From assembly GCA_000431975.1 (NCBI GenBank), contig HF988605.1, positions 21,778-28,273 of the forward strand: a DNA stretch of 6,496 nucleotides, written 5' to 3'. Made by a program: the position numbers and the translations under genes. The stretch comes from Prevotella sp. CAG:924 (GTDB lineage Bacteria; Bacteroidota; Bacteroidia; Bacteroidales; Bacteroidaceae). This document shows, piece by piece, positions 6,485 through 6,496 of the stretch (within the stretch, counting starts at the first letter, position 1; each line of letters starts with the position of its first letter). The notes below the pieces were generated by a model, which was not told the origin of the DNA, did not search any database, and saw nothing but the letters and a program-made list of their open reading frames with translations.

Positions 6485-6496
6485 AGGAGGTAAATG
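6485..6496 (+). promoter_or_regulatory. Strong Shine-Dalgarno and possible start codon of a gene leaving the window
   Basis: AGGAGGT (6485-6491) fully complements the anti-Shine-Dalgarno core and is followed by ATG at 6494-6496, the last bases of the window. The spacing of 3 nt from AGGAGG to ATG is shorter than ideal, so the true start may be a later codon outside the window. Nothing can be said of the product. Confidence 0.4.

Noticed and set aside
6472..6486. Four-codon frame ATG AAA ATC GGG TAG whose stop overlaps the AGGAGG, like a leader minigene.
   Set aside because: It is far too short to support, has no own ribosome site, and a frame of this size is expected by chance.

Overview
The window looks like core chromosome of a member of Bacteroidota, most likely Bacteroidales and probably Prevotellaceae. 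Three things suggest this. The protein sequences are Bacteroidales-like (RecF, DUF721, S41 protease, M3 peptidase). Most starts lack a clear Shine-Dalgarno sequence. A perfect TAnnTTTG-type -7 promoter element precedes the long leftward gene set. The lineage call rests on family recognition only, because no database search was possible. I saw no mobile element, CRISPR array, rRNA or tRNA.

Layout. A rightward recF (42-1148) meets a leftward block of four genes. Read in transcription order from the right, these are: an 830-residue protein joining an M3 zinc oligopeptidase to a complete dCMP deaminase (6280-3788); an S41 C-terminal processing protease with one membrane anchor and a PDZ domain (3798-2134); 5-formyltetrahydrofolate cyclo-ligase (2131-1592); and a small DUF721/DciA-like protein (1512-1222). 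The first two genes overlap by 11 nt, the next two are 2 nt apart, and the last follows after 79 nt, so this reads as one operon. Its promoter is probably at 6319-6326. recF and the DUF721 gene converge on a 73-nt gap that holds a compound stem-loop. At the right edge a divergent rightward gene may start, marked by a strong AGGAGG at 6485-6490.

How the genes fit together. The deaminase half of the fusion makes dUMP, the substrate of thymidylate synthase. The cyclo-ligase returns 5-formyl-THF to the folate pool that thymidylate synthase draws on. RecF and the DUF721 protein act in DNA repair and, probably, replication. The two peptidases act in different places: the M3 enzyme has no signal peptide and should be cytoplasmic, while the S41 protease should face the periplasm.

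The most unusual item is the fusion of the M3 peptidase with the dCMP deaminase. Both halves keep every catalytic and zinc-binding residue I could check, and only about 10-13 residues link them. No clearly new biological system is evident otherwise.
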